Source of the DNA: Pseudothauera hydrothermalis | GTDB lineage: Bacteria > Pseudomonadota > Gammaproteobacteria > Burkholderiales > Rhodocyclaceae | Assembly: GCF_003345255.1 (NCBI RefSeq) | Contig: NZ_CP029331.1 | Coordinates: forward strand, 2,542,001-2,606,000 | Direction: 5' to 3' | Length of the DNA: 64,000 nucleotides | Part shown: positions 24,534-33,739 of the stretch, piece after piece | How the letters are laid out: the number at the start of each line of letters is the position of its first letter | Position numbering within the stretch: the stretch's first letter is position 1 | Made by a program: the position numbers and the translations under genes | Notes under the pieces: generated by a model | The model's input: only the letters and a program-made list of their open reading frames with translations | Databases searched by the model: none | Told to the model about the DNA's origin: nothing

Positions 24534-24625
24534 GAATACTCCATGGCGGCCGCAATGGTTCTGTAACCGGCCGATGTAAAATGCCTTGCATTCTACCCGA
24601 CCAGGCCACCGCCCCAGTTGCCGCC

Positions 24626-25231
24626 ATGCCCAGCCGAAGCGCCCCCTCCCGATCCGACAACCTGCGTCGTGAAATTGCCGCCCTGGCCGCCCGCATGATG
24701 GCCGAGGACGGCATCGGCGACTACGGTTTTGCCAAACGCAAAGCCGCCCGTCAGCTCGGTGTCAATGAATCCGAAACTCTGCCCACCAATGCCGAAATCG
24801 AGGCCGCGTTACGCACCTGGCAAGCGCTCTACCAAAACGACGAGCACCAAGCGCGGGTGCGCGAAATGCGCGAAGCGGCGGTCGACATCATGCGCGCACT
24901 GGCAGATTTCCGGCCCTACCTGACCGGCGGCGTACTCGATGGCACCGCGGGACGCTACGCGCAGATCGAAATCGATCTATTCCCCGAAAGCGCCAAGGAT
25001 GTAGAGATTTTCTTCCTGAACGAAAACGTCGCCTACGAACACCGCACCCCGCGCCACCCAGGCCCCAACCCGCCGGAGGCTGTGCTAGCCTTCGATTGGG
25101 GCGATATGCCGGTCCGCCTGTCGATCTATCCGGCCGGTGCCGAACGCCTCGGTCGTCGATCCCACGAACGTGCCCGCCTGCCACAGGTCGAAGCACTACT
25201 CCAAGCCCCCTCCTCAGGACCGACTCCATGA
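24626..25231 (+). CDS. conserved hypothetical cytoplasmic protein
   Basis: A 201-aa protein without signal peptide or membrane segment that I cannot assign to a named family. The N-terminal half is helical and charged (RREIAALAARMMAEDGIGDYGFAKRKAAR cannot be given whole: key parts are GIGDYGFAKRKAA near residues 30-42). It ends in a beta-rich half with the segments YAQIEIDLF, FLNENVAYEHRTPRHP and LAFDWGDMPVRLSIYP. I chose ATG 24626; an earlier ATG at 24581 is possible. Its last bases overlap the tlpA-like start (ATGA), so the two are probably cotranscribed. Similar spacing next to mpl suggests a stable chromosomal neighbour. Confidence 0.7.
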   Translation: MPSRSAPSRSDNLRREIAALAARMMAEDGIGDYGFAKRKAARQLGVNESETLPTNAEIEAALRTWQALYQNDEHQARVREMREAAVDIMRALADFRPYLTGGVLDGTAGRYAQIEIDLFPESAKDVEIFFLNENVAYEHRTPRHPGPNPPEAVLAFDWGDMPVRLSIYPAGAERLGRRSHERARLPQVEALLQAPSSGPTP

Positions 25232-25782
25232 AACGTCCGCTGCAACTCGCCTTGGTCGCGCTGGTCGCCGTGGCCGCGGCCAGCGCAGGCTACCTCACCA
25301 GCCGTCACCGCCAACCATCCGTAGCAACCACTGGCGTCAGCCCGGATGCGGGTGCAACACTGCTCGGGCTGACCCTGCCGGATCTGGCCGGCCAGCCGCA
25401 AACGCTGGCCCAATGGCAAGGCAAGGTGATGGTGGTCAATTTCTGGGCCACCTGGTGCCCGCCCTGCCGCAAGGAAATTCCCGACTTCGCCGCGGTCAGC
25501 CAAAAGCTCGCCACTGCGCCGGTGCAGTTCGTCGGGGTGTCGATCGATGCCGCAGACAAGGTCCGCGCCTTCCAGGCCGAACATACCGTGCCCTATCCGC
25601 TGCTGATCGGCACTGCGCAGACCCTGCAGCTCGCAGCCGATCTCGGCAATCCGGCGCAGGCGCTGCCCTTTACGGTGATTCTGGATCGCGCCGGGCGCAT
25701 CGCGCACATTAAGCTGGGCACCTTGAACGCCGACGAACTCGAAGGCAAAATCCGCGCACTCTTGCCCGCCCCTGGCGCCTGA
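25228..25782 (+). CDS. TlpA/ResA-like thiol-disulfide oxidoreductase
   Basis: A 184-aa periplasmic, membrane-anchored thioredoxin-fold protein. An N-terminal hydrophobic segment (about 5-22) acts as signal anchor, followed by the thioredoxin domain with the active site WCPPC (76-80) and the cis-proline segment ALPFTVILD near residue 150. WCPPC is typical of TlpA-type reductases, which keep periplasmic cysteines reduced, for example for cytochrome assembly. The client protein is unknown. ATG 25228 overlaps the previous stop; the same frame is open further upstream but the signal anchor fixes this start. Confidence 0.88.
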   Translation: MKRPLQLALVALVAVAAASAGYLTSRHRQPSVATTGVSPDAGATLLGLTLPDLAGQPQTLAQWQGKVMVVNFWATWCPPCRKEIPDFAAVSQKLATAPVQFVGVSIDAADKVRAFQAEHTVPYPLLIGTAQTLQLAADLGNPAQALPFTVILDRAGRIAHIKLGTLNADELEGKIRALLPAPGA

Positions 25783-25834
25783 GGCAAGCCGCCACGCTAG
25801 ACAAAATGCAGCGATTTGCGGCAAACTTGCCGCC

Positions 25835-26332
25835 ATGACGCGCCCAAAACGCAGCCAAAAGGACTCAGCCCAGCGGCCTGACGCAGCCCGCATACTGGTT
25901 CTTCACGGCCCCAATCTCAACCTTCTCGGCACGCGCGAGCCGCAGATTTACGGCCACACCACGCTGGCCGACATCCACGCCGCCATGGCTGCGCGGGCAC
26001 GTGCCGAGAATGTCATCGTCGAGTCGTTTCAGAGCAACCACGAAGGGCAACTCATCGACCGGGTCCAGGCCGCTGCATCCGAAGGGATCGGCTTCATCGT
26101 CATCAACCCGGCCGGCTACACCCACACCAGCGTCGCCTTGCGTGACGCCTTGGCGGCGGTGTCGATTCCTTATGTCGAGGTGCATCTGTCCAACATCCAC
26201 GCCCGCGAGCCCTTCCGGCAGCACTCTTATTTTTCCGACCGGGCGGCCGGTGTCATCTGCGGGTTGGGCGCATACGGCTACATGGCCGCGCTCGAGTACG
26301 CCCTGTCGCGGCTGCGGGACGCACAACATTAA
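25835..26332 (+). CDS. aroQ: AroQ, type II 3-dehydroquinate dehydratase
   Basis: AroQ catalyses the third step of the shikimate pathway, 3-dehydroquinate to 3-dehydroshikimate. The 165-aa product carries the family markers [47 protein letters not shown] and [18 protein letters not shown]. These include the catalytic tyrosine in IYG and the histidine and arginine of the latter motifs. About 18 N-terminal residues precede the family core, so an internal start is conceivable. It directly precedes accB, a linkage common in proteobacteria. Confidence 0.95.
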   Translation: MTRPKRSQKDSAQRPDAARILVLHGPNLNLLGTREPQIYGHTTLADIHAAMAARARAENVIVESFQSNHEGQLIDRVQAAASEGIGFIVINPAGYTHTSVALRDALAAVSIPYVEVHLSNIHAREPFRQHSYFSDRAAGVICGLGAYGYMAALEYALSRLRDAQH

Positions 26333-26377
26333 TCATCGTCGACGCCGCTCAGGGCGTCGTCCTGTCCGGAGAACAGC

Positions 26378-26827
26378 ATGGATCTGCGCAAGCTCAAGAA
26401 ACTGATCGATCTCGTCCAGGAATCGGGCATTTCCGAGCTCGAAGTCACCGAGGGCGAGGAGAAGGTGCGCATCGCCAAGCATCTGAGCGCCCCGCCGCAG
26501 CCGACCGTGGTCAGCCATATTCCTGTCGCCGCACCGGCGGCACCTGCCACGGCAACGGTTGCAGCGGCCGCTGCCGACGACCCGCTGCCGGCCGGCCACG
26601 TGGTCAAATCCCCTATGGTCGGCACCTTCTACCGCGCCTCGTCGCCCGGCAGCAAACCCTTTGTCGAAGTCGGCCAGAGCGTCAACGAAGGCGACACCCT
26701 GTGCATCATCGAAGCGATGAAGCTGATGAATGAGATCGAGGCCGACGCTTCCGGCGTCATCAAAGCCATTCTGGTCGACAACGGCGAACCGGTCGAATAC
26801 GGCCAACCGCTGTTCGTCATCGGTTGA
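26378..26827 (+). CDS. accB: AccB, biotin carboxyl carrier protein of acetyl-CoA carboxylase
   Basis: AccB carries biotin between the carboxylase and transferase steps that make malonyl-CoA for fatty acid synthesis. The 149-aa protein has the usual short N-terminal helix region ([13 protein letters not shown]), an Ala/Pro-rich flexible linker (about 38-70) and a C-terminal biotinyl domain with EAMKLMN (112-118), K115 being the biotinylated lysine. The thumb segment ([11 protein letters not shown]) is present. accC follows after 130 bp and completes the usual accBC pair. Confidence 0.96.
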   Translation: MDLRKLKKLIDLVQESGISELEVTEGEEKVRIAKHLSAPPQPTVVSHIPVAAPAAPATATVAAAAADDPLPAGHVVKSPMVGTFYRASSPGSKPFVEVGQSVNEGDTLCIIEAMKLMNEIEADASGVIKAILVDNGEPVEYGQPLFVIG

Positions 26828-26957
26828 TTGCGCGCCATGTCCGAAAAAATTCTAGTCACCAACCGCGGTGACCAGCCGCCGGCAGGCGGCGCAGCGGCGC
26901 AGCCAAATCGCATCGTGGCCGCAGGCCACCAGGGCGGTTTCACCGCGGAGACCACCC

Positions 26958-28319
26958 ATGTTTGAGAAGATCCTGATTGCCAACCGCGGTGAAATCGCCC
27001 TGCGCGTGCTGCGCGCCTGCCGGGAACTCGGCATCCGCACCGTCGCGGTACATTCCGAAGCCGACACCGAGGCCAAGTACGTCAAACTCGCCGACGAATC
27101 GGTCTGCATTGGCCCACCACCGTCCGGCTTGAGCTATCTGAACGTGCCGGCAATCATCTCCGCGGCCGAAGTCACCGACGCCGAAGCCATCCACCCTGGA
27201 TACGGTTTCTTGTCGGAAAACGCCGACTTTGCCGAACGGGTGGAACAGTCCGGCTTTGTGTTCATCGGTCCGCGCCCCGATACCATCCGCCTGATGGGCG
27301 ACAAGGTGTCCGCCAAAGACGCCATGAAGGCTGCCGGTGTGCCCTGCGTGCCCGGTTCGGACGGTGCGCTGTCCAACGACCCCAAGGAGATCGTCAAGAT
27401 TGCCCGCGCGGTCGGCTACCCGGTCATCATCAAGGCCGCGGGCGGCGGTGGCGGCCGCGGCATGCGCGTGGTGCATACCGAAGCGGCCCTGCTCAATGCC
27501 GTCACCACCACCCGCGCGGAAGCCGCTGCCGCCTTCGGCAACCCCGAGGTGTATCTGGAAAAATTCCTGGAAAACCCGCGGCACGTGGAAATCCAGGTTC
27601 TCGCCGACCAGCACGGTAACGCGGTCTATCTGGGTGAGCGCGACTGCTCGATGCAGCGCCGCCATCAAAAGGTCATCGAAGAAGCGCCCGCGCCAGGCAT
27701 CGACCGCCGCCTGATCGCCAAGATCGGCGAACGCTGCGCCGAAGCCTGCCGCAAGATCGGCTACCGGGGCGCGGGCACTTTTGAATTCCTGTACGAAAAC
27801 GGCGAGTTTTATTTCATTGAAATGAACACCCGTGTGCAGGTCGAACACCCGGTCAGCGAATTGATCACCGGCATCGACATCGTCCAGGCACAGGTGCGCA
27901 TCGCCGCGGGTGAAAAGCTGTGGTTCAAGCAGGCCGACATCGCCTTCCGCGGCCATGCCATCGAATGTCGCATCAATGCCGAGGATCCGTTCAAATTCAC
28001 GCCCTCTCCGGGCCGCATCACCAACTGGCACACCCCGGGCGGCCCCGGCGTGCGGGTCGATTCGCACGTCTATAGCGGCTACACCGTGCCGCCGCATTAC
28101 GACTCGATGATCGGCAAACTGATCACCTATGGCGACACCCGCGAGCAGGCCATCCGGCGGATGCGCATTGCGCTGTCCGAAATGGTGGTCGAAGGAATCA
28201 AGACCAATATTGCGCTGCACCAGGAGCTGATGCTCGACGCGCGCTTCATCGAAGGCGGCACCAGCATCCACTACCTGGAGCACAAGCTGGCCGACCGTAA
28301 TGAAGTGAAAAAGGGCTAA
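26958..28319 (+). CDS. accC: AccC, biotin carboxylase
   Basis: AccC carboxylates the biotin on AccB with ATP and bicarbonate. The 453-aa product has the biotin carboxylase N-domain ([17 protein letters not shown]), the ATP-grasp glycine loop GGGGGRGMR (162-170), [10 protein letters not shown] (79-88) and the catalytic region [12 protein letters not shown]. Length is standard. I chose ATG 26958 because the family begins [11 protein letters not shown]; the frame is open 30 codons upstream but that stretch is not conserved. The 130-bp gap to accB is somewhat long; no separate gene is seen in it. Confidence 0.96.
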   Translation: MFEKILIANRGEIALRVLRACRELGIRTVAVHSEADTEAKYVKLADESVCIGPPPSGLSYLNVPAIISAAEVTDAEAIHPGYGFLSENADFAERVEQSGFVFIGPRPDTIRLMGDKVSAKDAMKAAGVPCVPGSDGALSNDPKEIVKIARAVGYPVIIKAAGGGGGRGMRVVHTEAALLNAVTTTRAEAAAAFGNPEVYLEKFLENPRHVEIQVLADQHGNAVYLGERDCSMQRRHQKVIEEAPAPGIDRRLIAKIGERCAEACRKIGYRGAGTFEFLYENGEFYFIEMNTRVQVEHPVSELITGIDIVQAQVRIAAGEKLWFKQADIAFRGHAIECRINAEDPFKFTPSPGRITNWHTPGGPGVRVDSHVYSGYTVPPHYDSMIGKLITYGDTREQAIRRMRIALSEMVVEGIKTNIALHQELMLDARFIEGGTSIHYLEHKLADRNEVKKG

Positions 28320-28332
28320 GGCGCGTCCGATC

Positions 28333-29235
28333 ATGTGGATCTCCGTCACCTTGCAGGCCGACGCCGCCAGAGCCGAAGCGCTGTCCGACGCGCTGATCGA
28401 AGCCGGCGCGCTGTCGGTAGGCATCGAAGATGCCGACGCAGGCACCGCTGCGGAGAAGCCGCAGTTCGGCGAACCGGGCCATCACCCCACCCGGCTGTGG
28501 GATCACAGCCGGGTGGTTGCCCTGTTCGACGGCGAAACCGACCTCACGCTGGCGCTCGCCCAAGCGGCCAGCACTGCCGGATTTGCCGCGGTGCCGCCCT
28601 TCACCGTGGAAGAAGTGGCCGAACAAAACTGGGTGCAATTGACCCAAAGCCAGTTCGAGCCCATCCGCATCAGCGAGCGCATGTGGATCGTGCCCTCTTG
28701 GCACGACGCGCCCGACCCCTCGGCGATCAACATTGCCCTCGACCCCGGCATGGCCTTTGGCACCGGCTCACACCCCACCACCCGGCTGTGCCTGCAATGG
28801 TTGTGTGAGGCCGTGCGAGCCGGCGACCAGGTGCTCGACTACGGTTGCGGCTCCGGCATTCTCGGCATCGCCGCCGCCAAACTGGGCGCGGCCGAGGTCC
28901 TGGGCATAGACATCGACGACAAGGCGCTGCAGGCCGCGCAGGACAATGCCCAGCGTAACCGCGTCAGCCTTCGCCTGCAGCACTCGCGGCTGCCGCTCGA
29001 GCAGCGCTTCGACATCGTCGTCGCCAACATTCTCACCAACCCGCTATGCGTGCTCGCCCCGCTGCTTGCCGCCCGGCTCAAACCCGGCGGCTGGCTGGCA
29101 CTGTCGGGCGTATTGGACACGCAGGCCGAACAGGTCATCGCCGCCTACGCCCCGTTCATCGCCTTAGAAGTGGGCGACACCCAGGAAGGCTGGGTGCGGC
29201 TCGAAGGCTGCCTCAAGGAGCGCGGCCGGACATGA
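28333..29235 (+). CDS. prmA: PrmA, ribosomal protein L11 methyltransferase
   Basis: PrmA trimethylates several amino groups of ribosomal protein L11. The 300-aa product has the N-terminal L11-recognition domain (about 1-95), then the Rossmann methyltransferase domain with LDPGMAFGTGSHPTT (136-150), SAM motif I DYGCGSGILG (169-178) and the NPPY-like motif NILTNPL near residue 235. Size and motif order match PrmA. It begins 13 bp after accC and its stop overlaps the next start (ATGA), so it belongs to the same operon. Confidence 0.95.
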   Translation: MWISVTLQADAARAEALSDALIEAGALSVGIEDADAGTAAEKPQFGEPGHHPTRLWDHSRVVALFDGETDLTLALAQAASTAGFAAVPPFTVEEVAEQNWVQLTQSQFEPIRISERMWIVPSWHDAPDPSAINIALDPGMAFGTGSHPTTRLCLQWLCEAVRAGDQVLDYGCGSGILGIAAAKLGAAEVLGIDIDDKALQAAQDNAQRNRVSLRLQHSRLPLEQRFDIVVANILTNPLCVLAPLLAARLKPGGWLALSGVLDTQAEQVIAAYAPFIALEVGDTQEGWVRLEGCLKERGRT

Positions 29236-30338
29236 TGTTTGCCCGCTGCCCGGCCTGCCAGACGGTGTTCCGCGTCCGGCCGGAGCAGATCGGCGCACGC
29301 CGTGGCGAAGTCCGTTGCGGTCATTGCTTTCACCCTTTCAATGCGCTGGACCACTTGCTTGTTCCAGCCAATGCCCGCCGCAGCCCGCCGAACACATCGG
29401 CGCCCCCGCAAAGCGGTGTAAGCGTCCCAGTCCCTGCGCCCAAACCAGCCCCTGCGCCCGACCCGCTCGCCGACACCGCCGCCGCGGCGCCCAGCGTCGC
29501 ACCAGCAGCCCCGCTGGGCGTCGAGCTGGATTTCGAAATCCCGGAAGTCTGGCGCTCCCCCCGCGCCGGCAAGCCCGCTCAAACCCCACCCCCGGAAACC
29601 GAAGCGGCCCCGGCGCTGGATTTTTCCTCCGCCTTGGCTAGCGCACTGGCCGATGCGGGCGCCGGTCGTACCGAACCGGGCCGCGCACCGACCGATGAGG
29701 CGCCAGCTCAACCCCCGGCCGAGGACCTGACCGCCGACACCCCGGCAGTCGAACCCCGCGCTGCGCCGGTCGAATCCCCTTCCGCCGCCGACCTGCCGGC
29801 CGACGCGGACGCAAACGCTGCGCACTACGACATCCGCTACGGCCCGGCCCCCGCCGCCGGCCGCCGCTGGCTGTGGGGGCTGGGTGTAGGCGTGTTGCTG
29901 GGCATGCTGGCGGTGCAGGCGGCTTATCTGTTCCGCGCCGACATCGCCCGCAGCCTGCCGATGCTGCGCCCGCTCTATCTGGCGGCCTGCGCGCAACTGG
30001 GCTGCACCGTACCGCTTGCGCAGGATGCGGAGCAAATCGGCATCGTCGCCTCCGACCTGCAGTCCGACCCTCGCACCCCCGGCCGCTACACGCTGGAAGC
30101 CACCATACGCAACCGTGCAGCCTACCCGCAGGCTTGGCCGTATTTGGAACTCACCCTGACCGACATCCAGGATCGCCCGCTGGTACGCCGGGTACTCACC
30201 CCTGAACAATGGGCGCAGGCCGAAACCGCCAAACTGCGGGCCGGCTTTCCGGCCGGGCGCGATCAGACGGTCACCCTGCACTTCGACGCCCCCGGTCTGC
30301 AGGCCGCGGGCTACCGGCTGTACATCTTTTACCCGTGA
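29232..30338 (+). CDS. zinc-ribbon, DUF3426-type membrane protein
   Basis: A 368-aa protein of the MJ0042/DUF3426 type often found after prmA in betaproteobacteria. The N-terminal zinc ribbon has CPAC (6-9) and CGHC (29-32). A long Pro/Ala/Glu-rich linker follows (about 50-210), then one transmembrane segment (about 217-235, WLWGLGVGVLLGMLAVQA) and a beta-rich C-terminal domain (DUF3426, about 255-368). The likely topology is cytoplasmic zinc ribbon and periplasmic C-domain. Function unknown. ATG 29232 overlaps the prmA stop; the frame is open upstream inside prmA but those codons belong to prmA. Confidence 0.85.
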   Translation: MMFARCPACQTVFRVRPEQIGARRGEVRCGHCFHPFNALDHLLVPANARRSPPNTSAPPQSGVSVPVPAPKPAPAPDPLADTAAAAPSVAPAAPLGVELDFEIPEVWRSPRAGKPAQTPPPETEAAPALDFSSALASALADAGAGRTEPGRAPTDEAPAQPPAEDLTADTPAVEPRAAPVESPSAADLPADADANAAHYDIRYGPAPAAGRRWLWGLGVGVLLGMLAVQAAYLFRADIARSLPMLRPLYLAACAQLGCTVPLAQDAEQIGIVASDLQSDPRTPGRYTLEATIRNRAAYPQAWPYLELTLTDIQDRPLVRRVLTPEQWAQAETAKLRAGFPAGRDQTVTLHFDAPGLQAAGYRLYIFYP

Positions 30339-30428
30339 GCGCTCCGGCATCATCGAGCGGTCATCGAACGCCGCTAAAAAGGTCATTTCTCCCTGCCGCA
30401 GCCCCCACCAACGAGGACCCCGACCCGC

Positions 30429-30821
30429 ATGGAGCCACAGACCCCGCCGCCTATGGAAAGCCCGTTCAAGGGCAAAACCGGCCTGGTGCGCATCTGGAAC
30501 GCCTTTCGCTATTCGCTTGCCGGCCTGCGCGCGGCCTTCAAACACGAGGACGCCTTCCGTCAGGAATGCCTGCTGGCGGCCATCCTCATCCCCGCCGCTT
30601 TTTTTGTGCCGGCAACGCTCCTGGGCAAAGCGATACTAATCGGCAGCACCCTGCTGGTGCTGATCGTGGAACTCATCAACTCCGCCATCGAGGCCACGGT
30701 CGACCGCGTCTCGCTGGAACACCATCGCCTGGCCAAACGGGCCAAGGATATCGGCAGCGCCGCGGTATTGCTGACGCTGCTCAATTTGGCGTTGATGTGG
30801 GCGCTGGTGCTGCTCGACTGA
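30429..30821 (+). CDS. dgkA: DgkA, diacylglycerol kinase
   Basis: DgkA phosphorylates diacylglycerol to phosphatidic acid in the inner membrane, recycling lipid from membrane-derived oligosaccharide and LPS modification. The 130-aa protein has three hydrophobic helices and the family signature ELINSAIEATVDRVS, with an AFRYSLAGLRAAFKHEDAFRQE amphipathic N-terminal stretch (about 26-47). The second ATG (residue 9) is an alternative start. It converges with the minus-strand lipoprotein gene, leaving only 13 bp between the stops. Confidence 0.95.
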   Translation: MEPQTPPPMESPFKGKTGLVRIWNAFRYSLAGLRAAFKHEDAFRQECLLAAILIPAAFFVPATLLGKAILIGSTLLVLIVELINSAIEATVDRVSLEHHRLAKRAKDIGSAAVLLTLLNLALMWALVLLD

Positions 30822-30834
30822 CAAGGCGCCAGCG

Positions 30835-31308
30835 CTAGCGCGTCACCCGGGTGGTGCCCCCATCGCTGAGCAAGCGAACCCGCTCGCCGGGCCGAAATTG
30901 CTCGCCTTCGTCCTCCTGCACCACAGCCAGATAGCGACCATCGTCCAGCCGCACGGTAATCTCCACGCCCTGCCGCCGGGTCACGCCTTCTTCGATTGCC
31001 GCACCGGCCACACCGCCGGCCACCGCGCCAACGATCGCACCGGCGACCGACCCGCGGCCCTTACCGATATTCGATCCGGCCAAGCCGCCCAGCGCCGCGC
31101 CGGTCGCCGCGCCCACCGGCGTTTTAGTGCCTTCGAGCACGACCGGACGCACCGACTCCACCGTACCAAATTGCACCGTCATGGCCCGACGCGCCTCGGT
31201 GCGCTGATAGGTGCCGCCCCCTAAGCCGGTGGCACAACCGGCCACGCCCAGTGCGGCTACCGTCGTCATCAATACCACCAACTGTGTCAGTCGTTTGCTT
31301 GCTGCCAT
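30835..31308 (-). CDS. SlyB/Pcp-like glycine-zipper outer-membrane lipoprotein
   Basis: A 157-aa lipoprotein with a signal peptide ending in the lipobox VAGC (about residues 24-27). A glycine-zipper two-helix segment follows (GAATGAALGGLAGSNIGKG and AGAIVGAVAGGVAGAAIEEG, about 64-108), then a small C-terminal beta domain. This layout is that of SlyB/Pcp (17 kDa surface antigen-like) proteins, which sit in the outer membrane and help its integrity. I chose ATG 31308 because it gives a proper signal peptide; it overlaps the 3' end of the upstream kinase gene by 22 bp, suggesting cotranscription. Confidence 0.85.
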   Translation of the reverse strand: MAASKRLTQLVVLMTTVAALGVAGCATGLGGGTYQRTEARRAMTVQFGTVESVRPVVLEGTKTPVGAATGAALGGLAGSNIGKGRGSVAGAIVGAVAGGVAGAAIEEGVTRRQGVEITVRLDDGRYLAVVQEDEGEQFRPGERVRLLSDGGTTRVTR

Positions 31309-32237
31309 AGCTCCTCTCCAAAAGCCGCCAAGTAACGGGCGGCAATCTCCGCGCGCGATGGCGCATGATTTTGCCCGCCACGATGGGCGATTTTGATCGC
31401 CCCCAGCACGGCCGCCAAGCGGCCGCAGCGCTGCCAATCATACCCTTGCGCCAGGCCATAGAGCAGGCCGGCCCGATAGGCATCGCCACAGCCGGTCGGA
31501 TCGACCACCCGGTCGGGGCGCACGCTGGGAATATCGATGCGACAGCCATCGGTATAAATCTGCGAGCCCTCCGCGCCCCGCGTCACCACCAAGGCGTCCA
31601 CCCGGCGGGCCAGCGCATCGAGCGTGAGACCGGTTTTTTCGCACAACAGCCGGGCTTCGTAATCGTTGACCGTGCAGTAACGGGCCCGTTGCAGGCACTC
31701 CAACAACTCCTCACCGGAAAACATCGGCAAACCTTGCCCCGGATCGAAGATAAAAGGAATGCCCGCCTCGGCAAACTGAGCGACATGGCCCAACATGCCT
31801 TCGCGCCCATCCGGCGCCACGATGCCCAGGCGCACCCCGACGGCCTCCTCCACCTTGTTCAGATGTGAATGATTCATGGCGCCGGGATGAAAAGCGGTAA
31901 TCTGATTGTCGTCCAGATCGGTGGTGATGAAGGCTTGTGCGGTATAGGTGCCGGGAACGTGCCGCACATGGTCCTGCCGCAAGCCCAACCGCGCCAGCCG
32001 TTCACGATAAGGCGCGGCATCGTCGCCGACGGTGGCCATGATCAGCGGCTCTTCGCCCAGCAATTTCAGGGTGTAAGCAATGTTGCCGGCGCAGCCGCCA
32101 AACTCCCGGCGCAGGTCCGGCACCAGAAAAGCGACATTCAGAATGTGTATCTGCTCGGGCAGGATGTGATGCCTGAAGCGGTCATGAAAGACCATGATGG
32201 TGTCGTAGGCGATGGAACCGCAGACAAGAATCGACAT
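31287..32237 (-). CDS. PfkB-family carbohydrate/nucleoside kinase (adenosine-kinase-like)
   Basis: A 316-aa ribokinase-fold kinase that transfers phosphate from ATP to a sugar or nucleoside. It has the N-terminal GG motif region FGGCAGNIAYTL (46-57) and the C-terminal signature DPTGCGDAYRAG (246-257) with the catalytic aspartate D252. Homologues in betaproteobacteria are commonly annotated as adenosine kinases; substrate cannot be settled from sequence. I chose ATG 32237 (MSILVCGS), the typical family start; the frame runs on upstream without conservation. It overlaps the slyB-like gene and lies 94 bp after the glycosyltransferase gene. Confidence 0.88.
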   Translation of the reverse strand: MSILVCGSIAYDTIMVFHDRFRHHILPEQIHILNVAFLVPDLRREFGGCAGNIAYTLKLLGEEPLIMATVGDDAAPYRERLARLGLRQDHVRHVPGTYTAQAFITTDLDDNQITAFHPGAMNHSHLNKVEEAVGVRLGIVAPDGREGMLGHVAQFAEAGIPFIFDPGQGLPMFSGEELLECLQRARYCTVNDYEARLLCEKTGLTLDALARRVDALVVTRGAEGSQIYTDGCRIDIPSVRPDRVVDPTGCGDAYRAGLLYGLAQGYDWQRCGRLAAVLGAIKIAHRGGQNHAPSRAEIAARYLAAFGEELWQQAND

Positions 32238-32331
32238 GGCGGGGCACCGGAAAAATACGTGAGGCACCACATTATCCCGGAACGGCGCCGCCGGCGGCAC
32301 CCCGGCATACCAAGATCGCGCCGGCGCGGCG

Positions 32332-33558
32332 CTAAGCGGTCCGCGGCCCGCCCAGCCGGCCGCAGTGCGTCTGACGCGCCTCATGCGCGGCAATGACTTC
32401 ATTCATCACCGCCAGCAAGCGGCGGACAATGCCATCCCAGTCGGCGTCCGCCACGCTCGCCCGCGCCCTGGTCGCCAAGCGCCGGCGCAAGGCCGCATCG
32501 GCGCCCAAGCGTTGAGCGGCCTGGATGAAACCGGCCTCGTCGCCCAAGGGCACCAGCCAACCGTTGTCGTCGCTGCGCACCCGCTGGGCCGCTGCGGCAT
32601 AGTTGAAACTCACCACCGGCAAGCCGCTGGCCAGCGCCTCGGTGGTTACGTTGCCGAATGTCTCGGTGGTGCTCGGAAACAAAAACAAATCGGCCGAGGC
32701 ATAATGCGCCGCCAAATCCTCGCCGCCGCGCATGCCTGCATAGATGAACTCCGGGCGCGCGGCCTCGAGCGCGGCCCGCGCCGGGCCGTCGCCCACAAAC
32801 AGCAAGCGGGCGTCGGGCTGCACCGCGCACAGCGCATCGAAGGCGCGCACCGCCAGCGCCAGATTCTTTTCCGGCGCCATGCGCCCGACCACCGCCACCA
32901 CCACGGTGTCATCGCCCGCACCCCAGGCGCGCCGCAAGGCTGTGGAGCGTCGCGCAGGATGGAACAAACCGGTATCCACCCCACGGGCCACCACCTCGAC
33001 CCGGCGCACCCCGCGCGCGCGCAGCTCCGCGGCCAGCTCCGGGGTAGGCACCAGACAGACCTCGCCCTTGTTGTGAAAGCGCCGTAGCCAGGCCGCCACC
33101 GGCTGCTTGAGCCAACCGACGCCGTAATAGCCGCTGTAGCGATGAAAATTGGTATGAAACTCGGTGATCACCGGCAGGCACAGCTTACGCGCCGCTGCCA
33201 CCGCAGACCAGCCCAGCGGGCCTTCGGTGACCACCTGAACCACGTCCGGGCGGCGTAGCGACCACAACCGCTGCAAAGCGCTGCGCGCCGGCAGACCCAG
33301 TTTGAGCTGGTTGTAACGCGGAATCGGCATCCCGCGCGAGAGCACCTCCTCCAGCCCTTGGGCGCTGGTCGGGCGGTCGTCCTGCCCCTGGCGCGGACGC
33401 ACCAACTGCACCTGATGGCCCAGGCGCAACAGGCCATCGACCACGCGGCCGGTGGTCATCGCCACGCCATTGACCTCCGGCGGATAAGTTTCGGTCACCA
33501 CCGCAACCCGCAACTGGCGTTCGGCGGTTCCAAGATGCATGACGAGCGGCGTATCCAT
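32332..33558 (-). CDS. GT4-family glycosyltransferase
   Basis: A 408-aa GT-B fold glycosyltransferase. The N-terminal domain starts VAVVTETYPPEVNGVA and contains FHTNFHRY (about 136-143). The C-terminal donor-binding domain has VGRMAPEKNL, LFVGDGPAR and the EX7E-like segment STTETFGNVTTEALASG. These features match MgtA/PimB-like enzymes that use GDP-mannose or UDP-glucose, often to make glycolipids. Start is ATG 33558, or a second ATG six codons later. It is divergent from the olsB-like gene, with which it shares about 180 bp of upstream DNA; a glycolipid role beside ornithine-lipid genes is possible but inferred. Confidence 0.88.
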   Translation of the reverse strand: MDTPLVMHLGTAERQLRVAVVTETYPPEVNGVAMTTGRVVDGLLRLGHQVQLVRPRQGQDDRPTSAQGLEEVLSRGMPIPRYNQLKLGLPARSALQRLWSLRRPDVVQVVTEGPLGWSAVAAARKLCLPVITEFHTNFHRYSGYYGVGWLKQPVAAWLRRFHNKGEVCLVPTPELAAELRARGVRRVEVVARGVDTGLFHPARRSTALRRAWGAGDDTVVVAVVGRMAPEKNLALAVRAFDALCAVQPDARLLFVGDGPARAALEAARPEFIYAGMRGGEDLAAHYASADLFLFPSTTETFGNVTTEALASGLPVVSFNYAAAAQRVRSDDNGWLVPLGDEAGFIQAAQRLGADAALRRRLATRARASVADADWDGIVRRLLAVMNEVIAAHEARQTHCGRLGGPRTA

Positions 33559-33739
33559 GAGCGCGTATGCTGCGCAGGCAAAACGACAGGGCGATGACCC
33601 ACCGATGACGTTACCGTTACCGCCGCTGTCACCGTGGCGTCATCGCAAGGTCACGTTTGCGCAACGCACGCTTTCGACAATGGCGCAACCGTCCAGCGGC
33701 CCATCTGCCTGCCGCCATTTCTCTACAAGGACCCGCGCC

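Noticed and set aside
23040-24566. Plus-strand frame of 508 codons beginning in the tRNA fragment
   Set aside because: It is antisense to mpl, whose product is unmistakable; the frame is a G+C codon-bias shadow.
26940-28445. Minus-strand frame of 501 codons
   Set aside because: Exact antisense shadow of accC, with no recognisable protein.
29145-30545. Minus-strand frame of 466 codons
   Set aside because: Antisense to the zinc-ribbon protein gene, Arg/Gly-rich and without motifs.
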